NCBI GenBank assembly: GCA_964532385.1
Contig: CAZHHW010000001.1
Coordinates: 1 to 64,000 of the forward strand
Length of the DNA stretch: 64,000 nt
Direction: 5' to 3'
DNA from: UBA6921 sp964532385
GTDB lineage: Bacteria > Pseudomonadota > Gammaproteobacteria > SG8-11
Of this stretch, positions 1-8,639 are shown one piece after another. Each line of letters opens with the position of its first letter. Positions within the stretch are counted from its first letter, which is position 1. The notes below the pieces were generated by a model that was given only the letters and a program-made list of their open reading frames with translations, ran no database searches and was not told the origin of the DNA. A program made the position numbers and the translations under genes.

Positions 1-348
1 TATATTTTCATTTTCGGAACACTGATTACAGTTAGGCTTTACCCCGCCTTCCTGGTTCCCACGAAAAGAATTAAAAAAGGGCATCGGGGATCAAGTGGTT
101 CCCGTCTAGGGCGATTACCTCTATGGTGCCTGGAACTAAATGCGTACTATGGGTTAATCAATCATGGGAATGATTGCTGGCTTTGCCGGTCATCCCGCTT
201 AGGGGATGGTCATGGAAGAAAACATCTGAAAATTTTGTTGCCGCTGTTTTCCGCAAAATTCCCGCAATTGAGTCATTACCTTTGCTGGTCATGCGCGCTG
301 CCGCGTGTCCTTCGTTTATGGAGTGCACTTGTTAAGGAGATGGAAAAC
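1..348. other. intergenic / 5' leader of subtilase gene
   Basis: No convincing gene is seen before the subtilase start. A short hairpin (CATCCC at 191-196, GGGATG at 203-208) lies in the leader. An upstream in-frame start at 235 exists, but it would put 38 unlikely residues ahead of a clean signal peptide. I compared the stretch with riboswitch consensus I know (c-di-GMP-I among them) and could not match one. Confidence 0.5.
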
Positions 349-2454
349 ATGAAGATCAAAAAACTGTTTCATTTTATTTTTATCTGGACATCTTTATGTC
401 TGGCGCTGGCGAGTAGCTCCGTACATGCGGAATTCGGGCAACCGGCCACGGCAGCCAACGCCGCGGATGGAATTCTGGTGCAGTTCCGGCCTTCGGTCTC
501 CAGTAAGAGTCAGCAAAATGTTTTGAATGCCGCGGGCGTCAAGCCTGTTGCAACGCTGCGCGGAACCAACGGCCGCTTGACCCACGTGCACGTCGCTGCG
601 GGACGCACCCTCGAGCAAACGCTCGCGGCGTTGGCACGCAACCCGAATGTGGAGTTTGCCGAGCCCAACTATCTTTTAGCGATTGCTGTGGTTCCCAACG
701 ATCCCCTGTTTCCGCAGTTGTGGGGGATGCACAATACCGGGCAGACCGGAGGCGTGGCGGACGCGGATATCGATGCGCCGGAAGCATGGGATCTGCAGAC
801 CGGCAATAATGTCGTCATCGCCGTGGTGGATACCGGTGTTGACTACAATCATGCGGATCTGCGCAACAACATCTGGTCCAACACGCGCGAAATTTCCAAT
901 AACGGCATCGACGACGACGGCAATGGTTTTGTCGACGACGTGCGCGGCTGGGATTTTGTCAACAACGACAACAACCCGATGGACGATAACCGCCACGGCA
1001 CGCATGTCGCGGGCACGATTGCCGCGCAGGGTAACAATGCGGGAGGCGTGACTGGTGTGAACTGGAGCGCACGCGTGATGCCGGTAAAATTTTCCAATGC
1101 CGCCGGTGTCGGCACCACGGCAGCGGCGATCAATGCCATTAATTACGCGGTGCGCAACGGTGCCAAGGTCATCAATGCCAGTTGGGGCGGCGGCGGATTC
1201 AGTCAAGCCCTGTTCAATGCCATCAATGCGGCAAACAATGCGGGTGTGCTGTTCGTGGCCGCGGCGGGAAACAATGGCACGAATAACGATGTGGTCGCCG
1301 CTTATCCGGCCAACTACAACTTGCCGAATATTATTTCGGTGGCGGCCAGCGACAGCGCCGATGTGCGCGCAGGCTTTTCAAACTTCGGTCCTGCGACCGT
1401 CGATCTCGCTGCACCGGGTGTTGCAATTCGCAGCACGGTGCCGACCGCGATCATCGCCCTGGGTTATGCCTCGCTGAGCGGCACCTCGATGGCCGCGCCG
1501 CATGTCGCCGGCGTGGCGGGATTGGTGCTGGCGCAAAATTCCACATTGACGGTCACCCAGCTCAAGTCCGCGATTTTAAATAATGTTGATCGCCTCGGAC
1601 CCTTGACCGGTGTTCTATTGACCGGCGGACGCCTCAATGCATTTAAAGCGGTGAGCAGTGTAACCGCAACGCCGCCGCCCACACCTGGCCCGTTGAGCAT
1701 CACGCCGCAGACCGCCACGCTCGGTGTCGGTGGCGTGCAAGCGTTTACCGCCAGCGGCGGTGTCGCGCCTTATACCTGGTCGGTCAGCAATCCGGCGCTG
1801 GCCTCGATTACCGCTACGGGCGTGTTGACGGGCATCGCGCCCGGCACGCTCACGGTTTCCGCAACCGCCAGCAACGGCGTCACGGGTACCAGCGGAATCA
1901 TCACGATCAGCGCCGTTCCACCACCGACCACCACCCTGACCGTGACACCGAGTGCCGCGAATGTGCTGATCGGCGGCACGCAGCAATTCACCGCCACGGG
2001 AGGGGTCGCACCTTATCTTTGGTGGGTGAACAACACCGCTGTTGCGAATATTGATTCCGCCAGCGGATTGCTGACGGGAATTGCGGCGGGACTTGTGATC
2101 GTCACGGCCGCGGACTCCAATGGGAAGACCGGCAGCAGCGGCCCCATCAGCATCAGCGCCACGCCGCCCGCTCCGCTGGTCATTACACCTGCTACGGCGG
2201 CGGTCGCCGTCGGTGCCAGCCGGTTATTCACGGCAAGCGGCGGCCGGACCCCTTATACCTGGGTGTCCAGTAATCCGGCGGCCGCGATTATTAACGCCAC
2301 AACCGGAGTGCTCACGGGAGTTGCGGCCGGTGTCACCACCGTGACCGCCACCGATGCCACCGGCAATACCGGCACCAGCGGCACGATCACCATCAATGTG
2401 GGCGGTGGCATGGGTGGCGGGATGGGCGGTGGTGGAATGGGTGGAGGTATGTAA
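349..2454 (+). CDS. secreted subtilisin-like serine protease (S8) with three Ig-like repeats
   Basis: This 701-residue protein is a secreted S8 protease. ATG 349 was chosen because AAGGAGA lies 8 bases upstream and it gives a clean signal peptide (starts MKIKKLFHFIFIW, likely cut after VHA near residue 27). A prodomain-like segment covers about 40-115. The catalytic triad is visible: Asp161 in VVDTGVDYNHADL, His216 in HGTHVAG and Ser380 in GTSMAAPHVAG. Residues ~449-686 hold three Big_2/Ig-like repeats, each with a TPxTATLGVG-type start and a GVLTGIAPG-type core, joined by proline-rich linkers. The last ~17 residues are only Gly and Met. There is no C-terminal membrane segment, so it looks released or surface-associated after export. 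The target is unknown. The type II secretion genes at the right end of the window are a plausible export route, but this is inference. Confidence 0.93.
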   Translation: MKIKKLFHFIFIWTSLCLALASSSVHAEFGQPATAANAADGILVQFRPSVSSKSQQNVLNAAGVKPVATLRGTNGRLTHVHVAAGRTLEQTLAALARNPNVEFAEPNYLLAIAVVPNDPLFPQLWGMHNTGQTGGVADADIDAPEAWDLQTGNNVVIAVVDTGVDYNHADLRNNIWSNTREISNNGIDDDGNGFVDDVRGWDFVNNDNNPMDDNRHGTHVAGTIAAQGNNAGGVTGVNWSARVMPVKFSNAAGVGTTAAAINAINYAVRNGAKVINASWGGGGFSQALFNAINAANNAGVLFVAAAGNNGTNNDVVAAYPANYNLPNIISVAASDSADVRAGFSNFGPATVDLAAPGVAIRSTVPTAIIALGYASLSGTSMAAPHVAGVAGLVLAQNSTLTVTQLKSAILNNVDRLGPLTGVLLTGGRLNAFKAVSSVTATPPPTPGPLSITPQTATLGVGGVQAFTASGGVAPYTWSVSNPALASITATGVLTGIAPGTLTVSATASNGVTGTSGIITISAVPPPTTTLTVTPSAANVLIGGTQQFTATGGVAPYLWWVNNTAVANIDSASGLLTGIAAGLVIVTAADSNGKTGSSGPISISATPPAPLVITPATAAVAVGASRLFTASGGRTPYTWVSSNPAAAIINATTGVLTGVAAGVTTVTATDATGNTGTSGTITINVGGGMGGGMGGGGMGGGM

Positions 2455-2501
2455 GCTCTTAGTTACTGCATGCATTACGATTGAAAAAAACTTAAGCGAA
2501 T

Positions 2502-2528
2502 CCGCCGGGCTTTTGTTACGCCCGGCGG
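2502..2528. terminator. GC-rich hairpin, possible terminator
   Basis: A perfect 9-bp stem, CCGCCGGGC (2502-2510) and GCCCGGCGG (2520-2528), has a T-rich 9-base loop. It lies 48 bases after the subtilase stop. There is no T tract right after it on the plus strand; reading the minus strand, a run of seven T lies about 10 bases beyond the stem. It may end transcription, but the tract position is imperfect. Confidence 0.5.
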
Positions 2529-2845
2529 AAACCGCTACCTGGTTTCAAGCACCTCGCATTACCAAAACGATTTTCACTTGCCGTCACGTCTCGCAAGTTC
2601 TGCAGAATATTTTCCACAGTGTCTTCAGCGCCGAGTCATTTCTTAAGGGATGCTTGCTGCAAGTCGTCCTGCGTCACCGGCGCGCGCGAGTTCAGATTCA
2701 TCTTGTCGCTGGAGAAGTGTCTGCTGGTGGTAGGAGCTAGTCGCCTGGTGTAAAGTGTCGGAGTTCCAATGGATGGAGCGGACTGGTTCTAAAAAATTTG
2801 CAATCTTGCAAGTCTGGCTTTATGGGCGCGACTTAATTTTCCTGT
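2529..2845. other. intergenic region without a supported gene
   Basis: About 320 bases lie between the hairpin and the DedA-family gene. A short minus-strand frame around 2640-2705 could encode a peptide starting MNLNSRAPVTQDDL, about 21 residues, but nothing else supports it. I see no clear promoter, and the next gene has no strong Shine-Dalgarno. Confidence 0.4.
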
Positions 2846-4930
2846 ATGGACTTGGCGAGTTTTCAACCGCTTTTCGATTGGGTTTCCCAGCATCCTGCGT
2901 GGGCCGGCGTGATTACGATGCTAATCGCGGCGTGCGAATCGCTGATGATCGTCGGCATCGTTGTGCCCGGTATCGCCATGCTCTATGGCGTGGGCGCGCT
3001 GGTGGGTTTGGGTCTGCTGGATTTATGGCCGATCATTGGTTGGACTGCGGCTGGCGCCGTGCTCGGCGACGGCGTGAGTTACTGGATCGGCTGGCGCTAT
3101 AAAGACCGGTTGCGCACGCTCTGGCCGATGAATAGATACCCCGATTTGATTCCACGCGGCGAAGCCTTCTTCAACCGGCACGGCGGCAAAAGCATTTTGT
3201 TCGGGCGCTTTGCCGGTCCCATGCGTGCCATTGTCCCTGCGGTTGCAGGCATTCTGCAGATGCCGCCGCTGCGTTTCTACGCGATCAATATCGCTTCAGC
3301 CATTGTGTGGGCGCCGGCCGCCATTTTGCCGGGAGTCGCGATCGGCGCTTCCATCGGCATCGCGGCTGAAATCGCATCGCGCATGGTCGTGCTCATTGTC
3401 ATGTCGATCGTGGTGACCATGGTAGTGTTGTGGTTCGCCAAGCGGGTGTTTACATTTTTACATCCGCGCGCGGATGCGTTGCTGGAACGCATGGTGCGCT
3501 GGAGTCAGACGCATCGTTTTTTAGGTAAGCTGGTTTCCGCCGTGGTCGATCCCAACAAGCCCGAATCGCGCGGCTTGATGATTCTCGGAAGTTTGTTGAT
3601 TGCGGCGATTTGGGCTTTTGCAACCGTCATTCGATCGCTGGCCGGTACCGGTTCGTTAATGAGCATCGACACCGCGGTTGCGAATTTCGTGCATGATCTG
3701 CGCACGCCGTGGACCGACGAATTGATGCGCCTGTTTGCCAGCATCAGCACGCCCTCGGTGATGGCGATTTTCACCCTGGCGGTGTTCGCCTGGATCGTGT
3801 GGGAACGCAATGCGCGCGCGGTCGCGCATTGGCTGGCCGCAACTGCGTTCGGCATCCTCATTCCGGTGATATTGCATGTGGTGCTGGCGCTGCCGTCGCT
3901 TGAATTCAGCGACGAACGCATCGTCGCCGAGGCGTTCCCGAGCATGACAATTACCTGGAGCGCGGTCATGTTCATGTTTTTTTCGGTAATGGTGTCGCGC
4001 GATTTACCGGCCGAATGGCGCTGGCTGCCGTATGCGGTGAGCGGCATGGTGTTGGGCGCGATCTGCTTAGCCTTGCTGTATCTCGAGTTGCAAGTGGTGT
4101 CCAACGTCCTGGGCGGGTTGGCATTGGGAATCGCCTGGGCCGCGGTACTTGGGATCGCGTACCGGCGCCATGCGGTCGCCGCGGTGTCCGCGCCGGTCTT
4201 GATTTCAATCGCCGTGGGAGTTATTGCCTTGGGCTTGGGCATGCCGGGAGTATGGATGACCGGCATGCAGACCGTGCAATTGCCCAGTCCCGAAGCCAAG
4301 CGCGAAGTGCCCGCCGTCGAATGGTGGACGCATGAATGGGCCTCGTTGCCGGTGTATCGCAGCGACTGGAAAGGTCTGCCCACGCAACCCATGACGGTGC
4401 AATGGGCGGGCGATTTGGCGACGCTTAAAAAACAATTGCTGAGTCAGGGCTGGCACGAACCGGTGCCGCTGACATTGAAAACATCGGTGTTGTGGATGGC
4501 GCCAAACCCTGACTTTACCGAGCTGCCGTTGCTGCCGCGCGTGCACGATGGGCGCCATTCATCGCTCGCGCTTGAGAAGGAAACCGCCAATCCCAGCCGC
4601 GTGCTGGTATTGCGACTGTGGTCGTCGGGGGTGCAGTTGAAAAATCCGGAGACGCCGCTGTGGGTGGGTAATGTGGTTAATCTGAATCTGATCCGGCGCT
4701 TTAATTTTTTTGTCTATCCGCGCACCGGTGCGGCATTCAATGAGCCGCTCGCGGTGCTCGAAGCCGACATCCACGGCATGTTGTATCAACGCATACCGCG
4801 CCACAGAGGAACGTTCACGCGCACGGCGGGGTGGAGCGGCGATGTGTTATTGATGCGCGAAAACCGCCAGCCGGGTGATCAGTCGGTTTCCAGTGTCTTG
4901 AGCACTTCGTCGAGACGCTCCAATCTCTGA
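2846..4930 (+). CDS. DedA-PAP2-LssY_C fusion membrane protein with degenerate phosphatase site
   Basis: The 694-residue protein joins three modules. The N-terminal DedA domain (about 1-200) keeps the family hallmarks: Glu31, the VVPG turn near 39-42 and FGRFAGPMR at 119-127. These match membrane proteins linked to lipid flipping and envelope homeostasis. A PAP2-like membrane domain follows (about 245-440), then a soluble LssY C-terminal domain (about 480-690). In the PAP2 part the usual PSGH motif reads PSMT (365-368), and the SRxxxxxHxxxD motif reads LLYLELQVVSN, so the catalytic His, Arg and Asp are gone. The fold is kept but lipid phosphatase activity is unlikely. The 3' end overlaps the convergent Lon-domain gene by 52 bases. 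Confidence 0.88.
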   Translation: MDLASFQPLFDWVSQHPAWAGVITMLIAACESLMIVGIVVPGIAMLYGVGALVGLGLLDLWPIIGWTAAGAVLGDGVSYWIGWRYKDRLRTLWPMNRYPDLIPRGEAFFNRHGGKSILFGRFAGPMRAIVPAVAGILQMPPLRFYAINIASAIVWAPAAILPGVAIGASIGIAAEIASRMVVLIVMSIVVTMVVLWFAKRVFTFLHPRADALLERMVRWSQTHRFLGKLVSAVVDPNKPESRGLMILGSLLIAAIWAFATVIRSLAGTGSLMSIDTAVANFVHDLRTPWTDELMRLFASISTPSVMAIFTLAVFAWIVWERNARAVAHWLAATAFGILIPVILHVVLALPSLEFSDERIVAEAFPSMTITWSAVMFMFFSVMVSRDLPAEWRWLPYAVSGMVLGAICLALLYLELQVVSNVLGGLALGIAWAAVLGIAYRRHAVAAVSAPVLISIAVGVIALGLGMPGVWMTGMQTVQLPSPEAKREVPAVEWWTHEWASLPVYRSDWKGLPTQPMTVQWAGDLATLKKQLLSQGWHEPVPLTLKTSVLWMAPNPDFTELPLLPRVHDGRHSSLALEKETANPSRVLVLRLWSSGVQLKNPETPLWVGNVVNLNLIRRFNFFVYPRTGAAFNEPLAVLEADIHGMLYQRIPRHRGTFTRTAGWSGDVLLMRENRQPGDQSVSSVLSTSSRRSNL

Positions 4931-5469
4931 ATCGGGTCGTCCAGCAACAGGAAATATTGTTTTTGTTCCAGGCCGATCGGCAACAATTCCGTCAGTCGCG
5001 CGCCGACCCAGCTTGCGTCATCGAAGCACGGTGTGAGTTTCATGTACGGCTGACCCATGCGTTGCATGAGGCCCGCAAGCATTTCCGCCAAGGGGCGAAA
5101 TTGCGCGGGCAAGCCGGCGCTGGCTTCATTGGCGAGGGTTTCAATCTGTGCAATCACCAGTTGATTGGGTTGCACGCTGCGGCGGTAAATGCGAAAACGT
5201 TTTTGCCCGCGCGCGGTAATGCCCAGCACGCCATCGGACAGGGTATGGAAGTAGTCGATATTGACTAATGTGCCCAGGTCGTACGTTATGGCGGCTTTGC
5301 CGGTTTCTGAGCCTTCCCGTATCAACGCGACGCCGAAGGGAGCGCTGTTGCGCAGACAGGCGCTGATCATGTCGAGATAACGCGGTTCAAAAATGCGCAG
5401 CGGCAACACCCCCCCAGGGAACAACACCGTGTTCAACGGAAACAGAGGAATCTGGAGTTCGCTCATCAA
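4879..5469 (-). CDS. LON N-terminal (substrate-binding) domain protein
   Basis: A 196-residue stand-alone LON substrate-binding domain. The start (PLFPLNTVLFPGGVLPLRIFEPRYL) shows the typical FPL...FPG..LPLRIFEPRY signature, and RFRIYRR with later helices fits the family. It has no AAA or protease domain, so it is not Lon itself. Such proteins are common in proteobacteria and their role is poorly known. It lies 14 bases downstream of mpl on the same strand and probably shares its transcript. Its 3' end overlaps the convergent DedA-fusion gene by 52 bases. Confidence 0.9.
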   Translation of the reverse strand: MMSELQIPLFPLNTVLFPGGVLPLRIFEPRYLDMISACLRNSAPFGVALIREGSETGKAAITYDLGTLVNIDYFHTLSDGVLGITARGQKRFRIYRRSVQPNQLVIAQIETLANEASAGLPAQFRPLAEMLAGLMQRMGQPYMKLTPCFDDASWVGARLTELLPIGLEQKQYFLLLDDPIQRLERLDEVLKTLETD

Positions 5470-5483
5470 AGGTCCCGCTGTAA

Positions 5484-6839
5484 TTACGCTCCGCGCAACG
5501 CGGTTAACAGTTTTTCATGAATTCCGCCGAACCCGCCGTTGCTCATGATCAAGACCTGATCGCCGGGCCGCGCCATCACACAAACCTGTTTAATAATAGC
5601 TTGGATATCGTCGAATGCCTGGCCTTTGGCGCCCAGTCCTGCAATGACGCCGGTGACATCCCAGCCCAGATCGCGCGGCGCATACAGCATGACGTGATCG
5701 GCCTGCGCGAGCGACGGGGCGAGCAAATCTTTGTGCACGCCCATGCGCATGGTGTTGGAGCGGGGTTCGAGAATCGCGATGATGCGCGCCTGGCCCACAC
5801 GCTTGCGTAAGCCGCCGAGGGTGGTTTCGATGGCCGTGGGATGGTGGGCAAAGTCGTCATAAACGGTAATGCCGTTCACCGTGCCGCGGTTTTCCATGCG
5901 GCGTTTGACATTGCTGAAGTCTGCTAACGCGGCGATGGCGGTGGCTGCCGGGACGCCGGCGTGTTGCGCCGCGGCAATCGCGGCCAGGCCGTTGTGCACA
6001 TTGTGATCGCCGATCAAGGACCACTGCGCAACACCTGCCGCCTGACCGTTGTTCAATACTTCAAATACGCTGCCGTCCGCTTGCTGTAAGCGTGCCTGCC
6101 ATACACCTTCGGCGCCGGCGCCTTCCACCGGGGTCCAGCAGCCCATTTTCAATGTCTGCTGCACATAAATGTCATGCTGCGGCGCGATGATCAAGCCGTT
6201 GCCCGGCACCGTGCGCACCAGATGGTGAAACTGGCGTTGAATCGACGCCACGTCCGGAAAAATATCCGCATGATCGAATTCGATGTTGTTGATGATCAAG
6301 GTGCGCGGCCGGTAGTGCACGAACTTGGAACGCTTGTCGAAAAACGCGGTGTCGTACTCGTCGGCTTCCACCACAAAAAAAGGTGCATCGCCCAAGCGCG
6401 CCGACACGCCGAAATTTTCCGGCACGCCGCCCACCAGAAAGCCGGGTTTCAATCCGGCGTATTCCAGAATCCACGCCAGGATACTGGTGGTGGTGGTTTT
6501 GCCGTGCGTGCCGGCCACCGCCAGCACCCAGCGGTCATGCGTAATATGTTCGGCGAGAAACGCGGGACCGGAGGTGTAGCGTAAATTATTGTTGAGCACG
6601 TATTCGATGGCGGGATTGCCGCGCGACATGGCGTTACCGACAACCACCAGATCGGGATGCGGCTGTAATTGGCTTGGATCATAACCTTCGGTGAGCGCGA
6701 TCCCCTGTTCGCGCAATTGCGTGCTCATGGGTGGATACACGTTGGCGTCGGAGCCTGTGACCGTGAAGCCAAGCTGACGCGCCAGCAGGGCGATGCCGCC
6801 CATGAAGGTTCCGCAAATGCCGAGAATATGGATATGCAT
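5484..6839 (-). CDS. mpl: UDP-N-acetylmuramate:L-alanyl-gamma-D-glutamyl-meso-diaminopimelate ligase
   Basis: Mpl reattaches the recycled murein tripeptide to UDP-MurNAc in the cytoplasm during peptidoglycan recycling. The 451-residue length fits. The N-terminus MHIHILGICGTFMGG is the Mpl version of the Mur-ligase Rossmann motif, and the ATP loop GTHGKTTTTS lies near residue 110. The DDFAHHPTAI motif typical of Mur ligases and a C-terminal domain with EPRSNTMRMG are also present. The start codon directly follows the stop of the upstream membrane-protein gene (no gap), so translation is probably coupled. Confidence 0.96.
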   Translation of the reverse strand: MHIHILGICGTFMGGIALLARQLGFTVTGSDANVYPPMSTQLREQGIALTEGYDPSQLQPHPDLVVVGNAMSRGNPAIEYVLNNNLRYTSGPAFLAEHITHDRWVLAVAGTHGKTTTTSILAWILEYAGLKPGFLVGGVPENFGVSARLGDAPFFVVEADEYDTAFFDKRSKFVHYRPRTLIINNIEFDHADIFPDVASIQRQFHHLVRTVPGNGLIIAPQHDIYVQQTLKMGCWTPVEGAGAEGVWQARLQQADGSVFEVLNNGQAAGVAQWSLIGDHNVHNGLAAIAAAQHAGVPAATAIAALADFSNVKRRMENRGTVNGITVYDDFAHHPTAIETTLGGLRKRVGQARIIAILEPRSNTMRMGVHKDLLAPSLAQADHVMLYAPRDLGWDVTGVIAGLGAKGQAFDDIQAIIKQVCVMARPGDQVLIMSNGGFGGIHEKLLTALRGA

Positions 6840-7364
6840 TTATTGCCCCGCGACGAAAAGTGCGCTGCCCACGCGCATGGAGGTATAAACGTAGAGCACG
6901 GCAACGCCCAGTGCAAAGGGAAATTTCAAATTGAGCGCATGCCGCAGAATATGGCCGATGATGAAAATCGCCCATGCGATCAGCGCCAGCAGCAGCAAAT
7001 ACGAAAGCGCCGCCAGCATACCTTCACCGAGGGTGCCTTTAGCGTCGGACAGCAAGCTCATCACCGGCAATGCGACCAGTTGCCATGCCGCGCCGCTGCC
7101 GGCCAAGGCGGTAACCAACTTGATCAGACGGTTTTTCAGGTCGAGAATCCACAGTCCCGCGTATGCCAGCCCGATCAGCATGCCGACATCCACCAGCGCC
7201 GCCAGCAATGCGGTGCCAGGTGTTGTACTGGATAGCGCCAGTACATAACTTAATGCGGTATAAACCAGCAGGGTGAGCAGTTCGAGAGAAAGTGAGTAAG
7301 GTAAATCCTGAGGGTTGGCCCGCAGCAGGCAGAGATCGACGAAGATTTTCAGGGTTCGTAACAT
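6840..7364 (-). CDS. multi-pass membrane protein of unknown function
   Basis: A 174-residue, strongly hydrophobic protein with about four to five predicted membrane helices and no recognised catalytic motif. Helical stretches lie at about 24-45, 48-72, 85-105, 118-142 and 148-168. It is the first gene of the minus-strand group with mpl and the Lon-domain gene, and its stop codon abuts the mpl start. This suggests co-transcription, not a known function. The 120-base gap to the divergent rnd gene should hold both promoters. Confidence 0.75.
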   Translation of the reverse strand: MLRTLKIFVDLCLLRANPQDLPYSLSLELLTLLVYTALSYVLALSSTTPGTALLAALVDVGMLIGLAYAGLWILDLKNRLIKLVTALAGSGAAWQLVALPVMSLLSDAKGTLGEGMLAALSYLLLLALIAWAIFIIGHILRHALNLKFPFALGVAVLYVYTSMRVGSALFVAGQ

Positions 7365-7484
7365 GCGTGTGCCGGGTTCAAGCGTGAGTCGGGGATTATC
7401 CCGTGCGTGTCGTAGTGCTGCCAGAAATATTTACGTCGGTTACAATGACTCCGCGTTTATCACACAGGCCATGGCGGCGCCGCA

Positions 7485-8639
7485 ATGAAAGAATTTTACG
7501 TTGATACTCCTGAACAGCTGGATCGCTTGTGCGAGCGGTTGCGCGGCGCGGCCTCGCTGGCGCTGGACACCGAGTTTTTGCGCGAGCGCACCTTCTACGC
7601 GCAACTCTGTCTGTTACAAATCGCCAGTGAAGAGGTGGTGGCCTGCGTCGATCCGCTGGCTTTGCCGACGCTCGGCCCATTGCTGGACATTATTTATGAC
7701 GAGCGCATCCTAAAAATCATGCATGCGGGCCGTCAGGATCTGGAAATCCTGTTTGATCTGCGCGGCAAAGTGGCGCGTCCGGTGTTTGATACCCAGATCG
7801 CCGCAACCCTGTTGGGTTTAGGCGATCAGGTCAGCTATCAAACCCTGGTGCGCGATGTATTGGGTGTCGAGCTGGAGAAAACCCACACCCGCACCAATTG
7901 GCAGCAGCGCCCGCTCGATTCCGGGCAGATACGCTATGCACAAGATGACGTGCGCTACCTGCATGAAGTCTGGCACCGGCAAATGCGGCAACTGGAAGAC
8001 AAGGGCCGTCTCGGCTGGCTGGATGACGACTTCGCGGATCTTACCGATCTGCGTAACTACGACAAGGTGGCGGAAGATGCCTGGTTACGCATTCGCGGAA
8101 TTCGTGTGCTCAAAGGCGTGCAGCTTGCGGTCGTGCGCGAACTTGCGGCTTGGCGCGAACACCGCGCACGCGAATTCGACCGGCCGCGCAAATGGGTTTT
8201 GGGGGACGACGTATTGATCGATCTGGCGCGTCATTTGCCGGCCGATGTGGATGCATTGCATAACGTGCGCGGCCTGGACCCGCGCACCTTGCGCCGCGTG
8301 GGGCCCGATATCATCAATGCGATTCAGCGCGTGCAAAAGTTACCGGAGTCCGAATGGCCGAGTCTGGGTTTGCGCTTTACGCCGACGCAATCCGAAGAAG
8401 CTCTGGTCGATGCATTGATGGCGATCGTGCGTCAGGCGGGCATCAGCAACGGCATCAGTCCGGCGGCGCTGGCTTCGCGCCGCGATTTGGAACAGATGGT
8501 GGCCGGCAAAGACGATCACTCCATCATGTATGGCTGGCGCGGGCGCTTGATCGGTCAGCATCTGAAAGCATTTTTGAATGGCAAAGTCGAATTGCATATG
8601 GAGCAAGGGGTATTAAATATCAAGCCCCGCCACCCATGA
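7485..8639 (+). CDS. rnd: ribonuclease D
   Basis: RNase D is a 3'-5' exoribonuclease that trims tRNA and other small RNA precursors. The 384-residue length matches the family (about 375 in E. coli). DEDDy exonuclease motifs are visible: DTEFLRERTF near 28, HAGRQDLEIL near 78 and YAQDDVRYL near 145, the last containing the catalytic Tyr. An HRDC domain follows at about 205-290. The stop codon overlaps the next start in an ATGA, so the thioredoxin-fold gene downstream is translationally coupled. Confidence 0.96.
   Translation: MKEFYVDTPEQLDRLCERLRGAASLALDTEFLRERTFYAQLCLLQIASEEVVACVDPLALPTLGPLLDIIYDERILKIMHAGRQDLEILFDLRGKVARPVFDTQIAATLLGLGDQVSYQTLVRDVLGVELEKTHTRTNWQQRPLDSGQIRYAQDDVRYLHEVWHRQMRQLEDKGRLGWLDDDFADLTDLRNYDKVAEDAWLRIRGIRVLKGVQLAVVRELAAWREHRAREFDRPRKWVLGDDVLIDLARHLPADVDALHNVRGLDPRTLRRVGPDIINAIQRVQKLPESEWPSLGLRFTPTQSEEALVDALMAIVRQAGISNGISPAALASRRDLEQMVAGKDDHSIMYGWRGRLIGQHLKAFLNGKVELHMEQGVLNIKPRHP

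Noticed and set aside
1..348. Riboswitch (for example c-di-GMP type) before the subtilase gene
   Set aside because: Short hairpins exist, but I could not match the conserved core of any riboswitch I know.
2390..2454. Gly-rich end of the subtilase as a GlyGly-CTERM sorting signal for the rhombosortase
   Set aside because: The signal needs a membrane helix and basic end after the glycines; the protein stops within the Gly/Met tract.
3505..4392. Minus-strand 295-codon frame in the DedA fusion gene
   Set aside because: The composition is that of an antisense shadow, and the plus-strand protein has clear domains.
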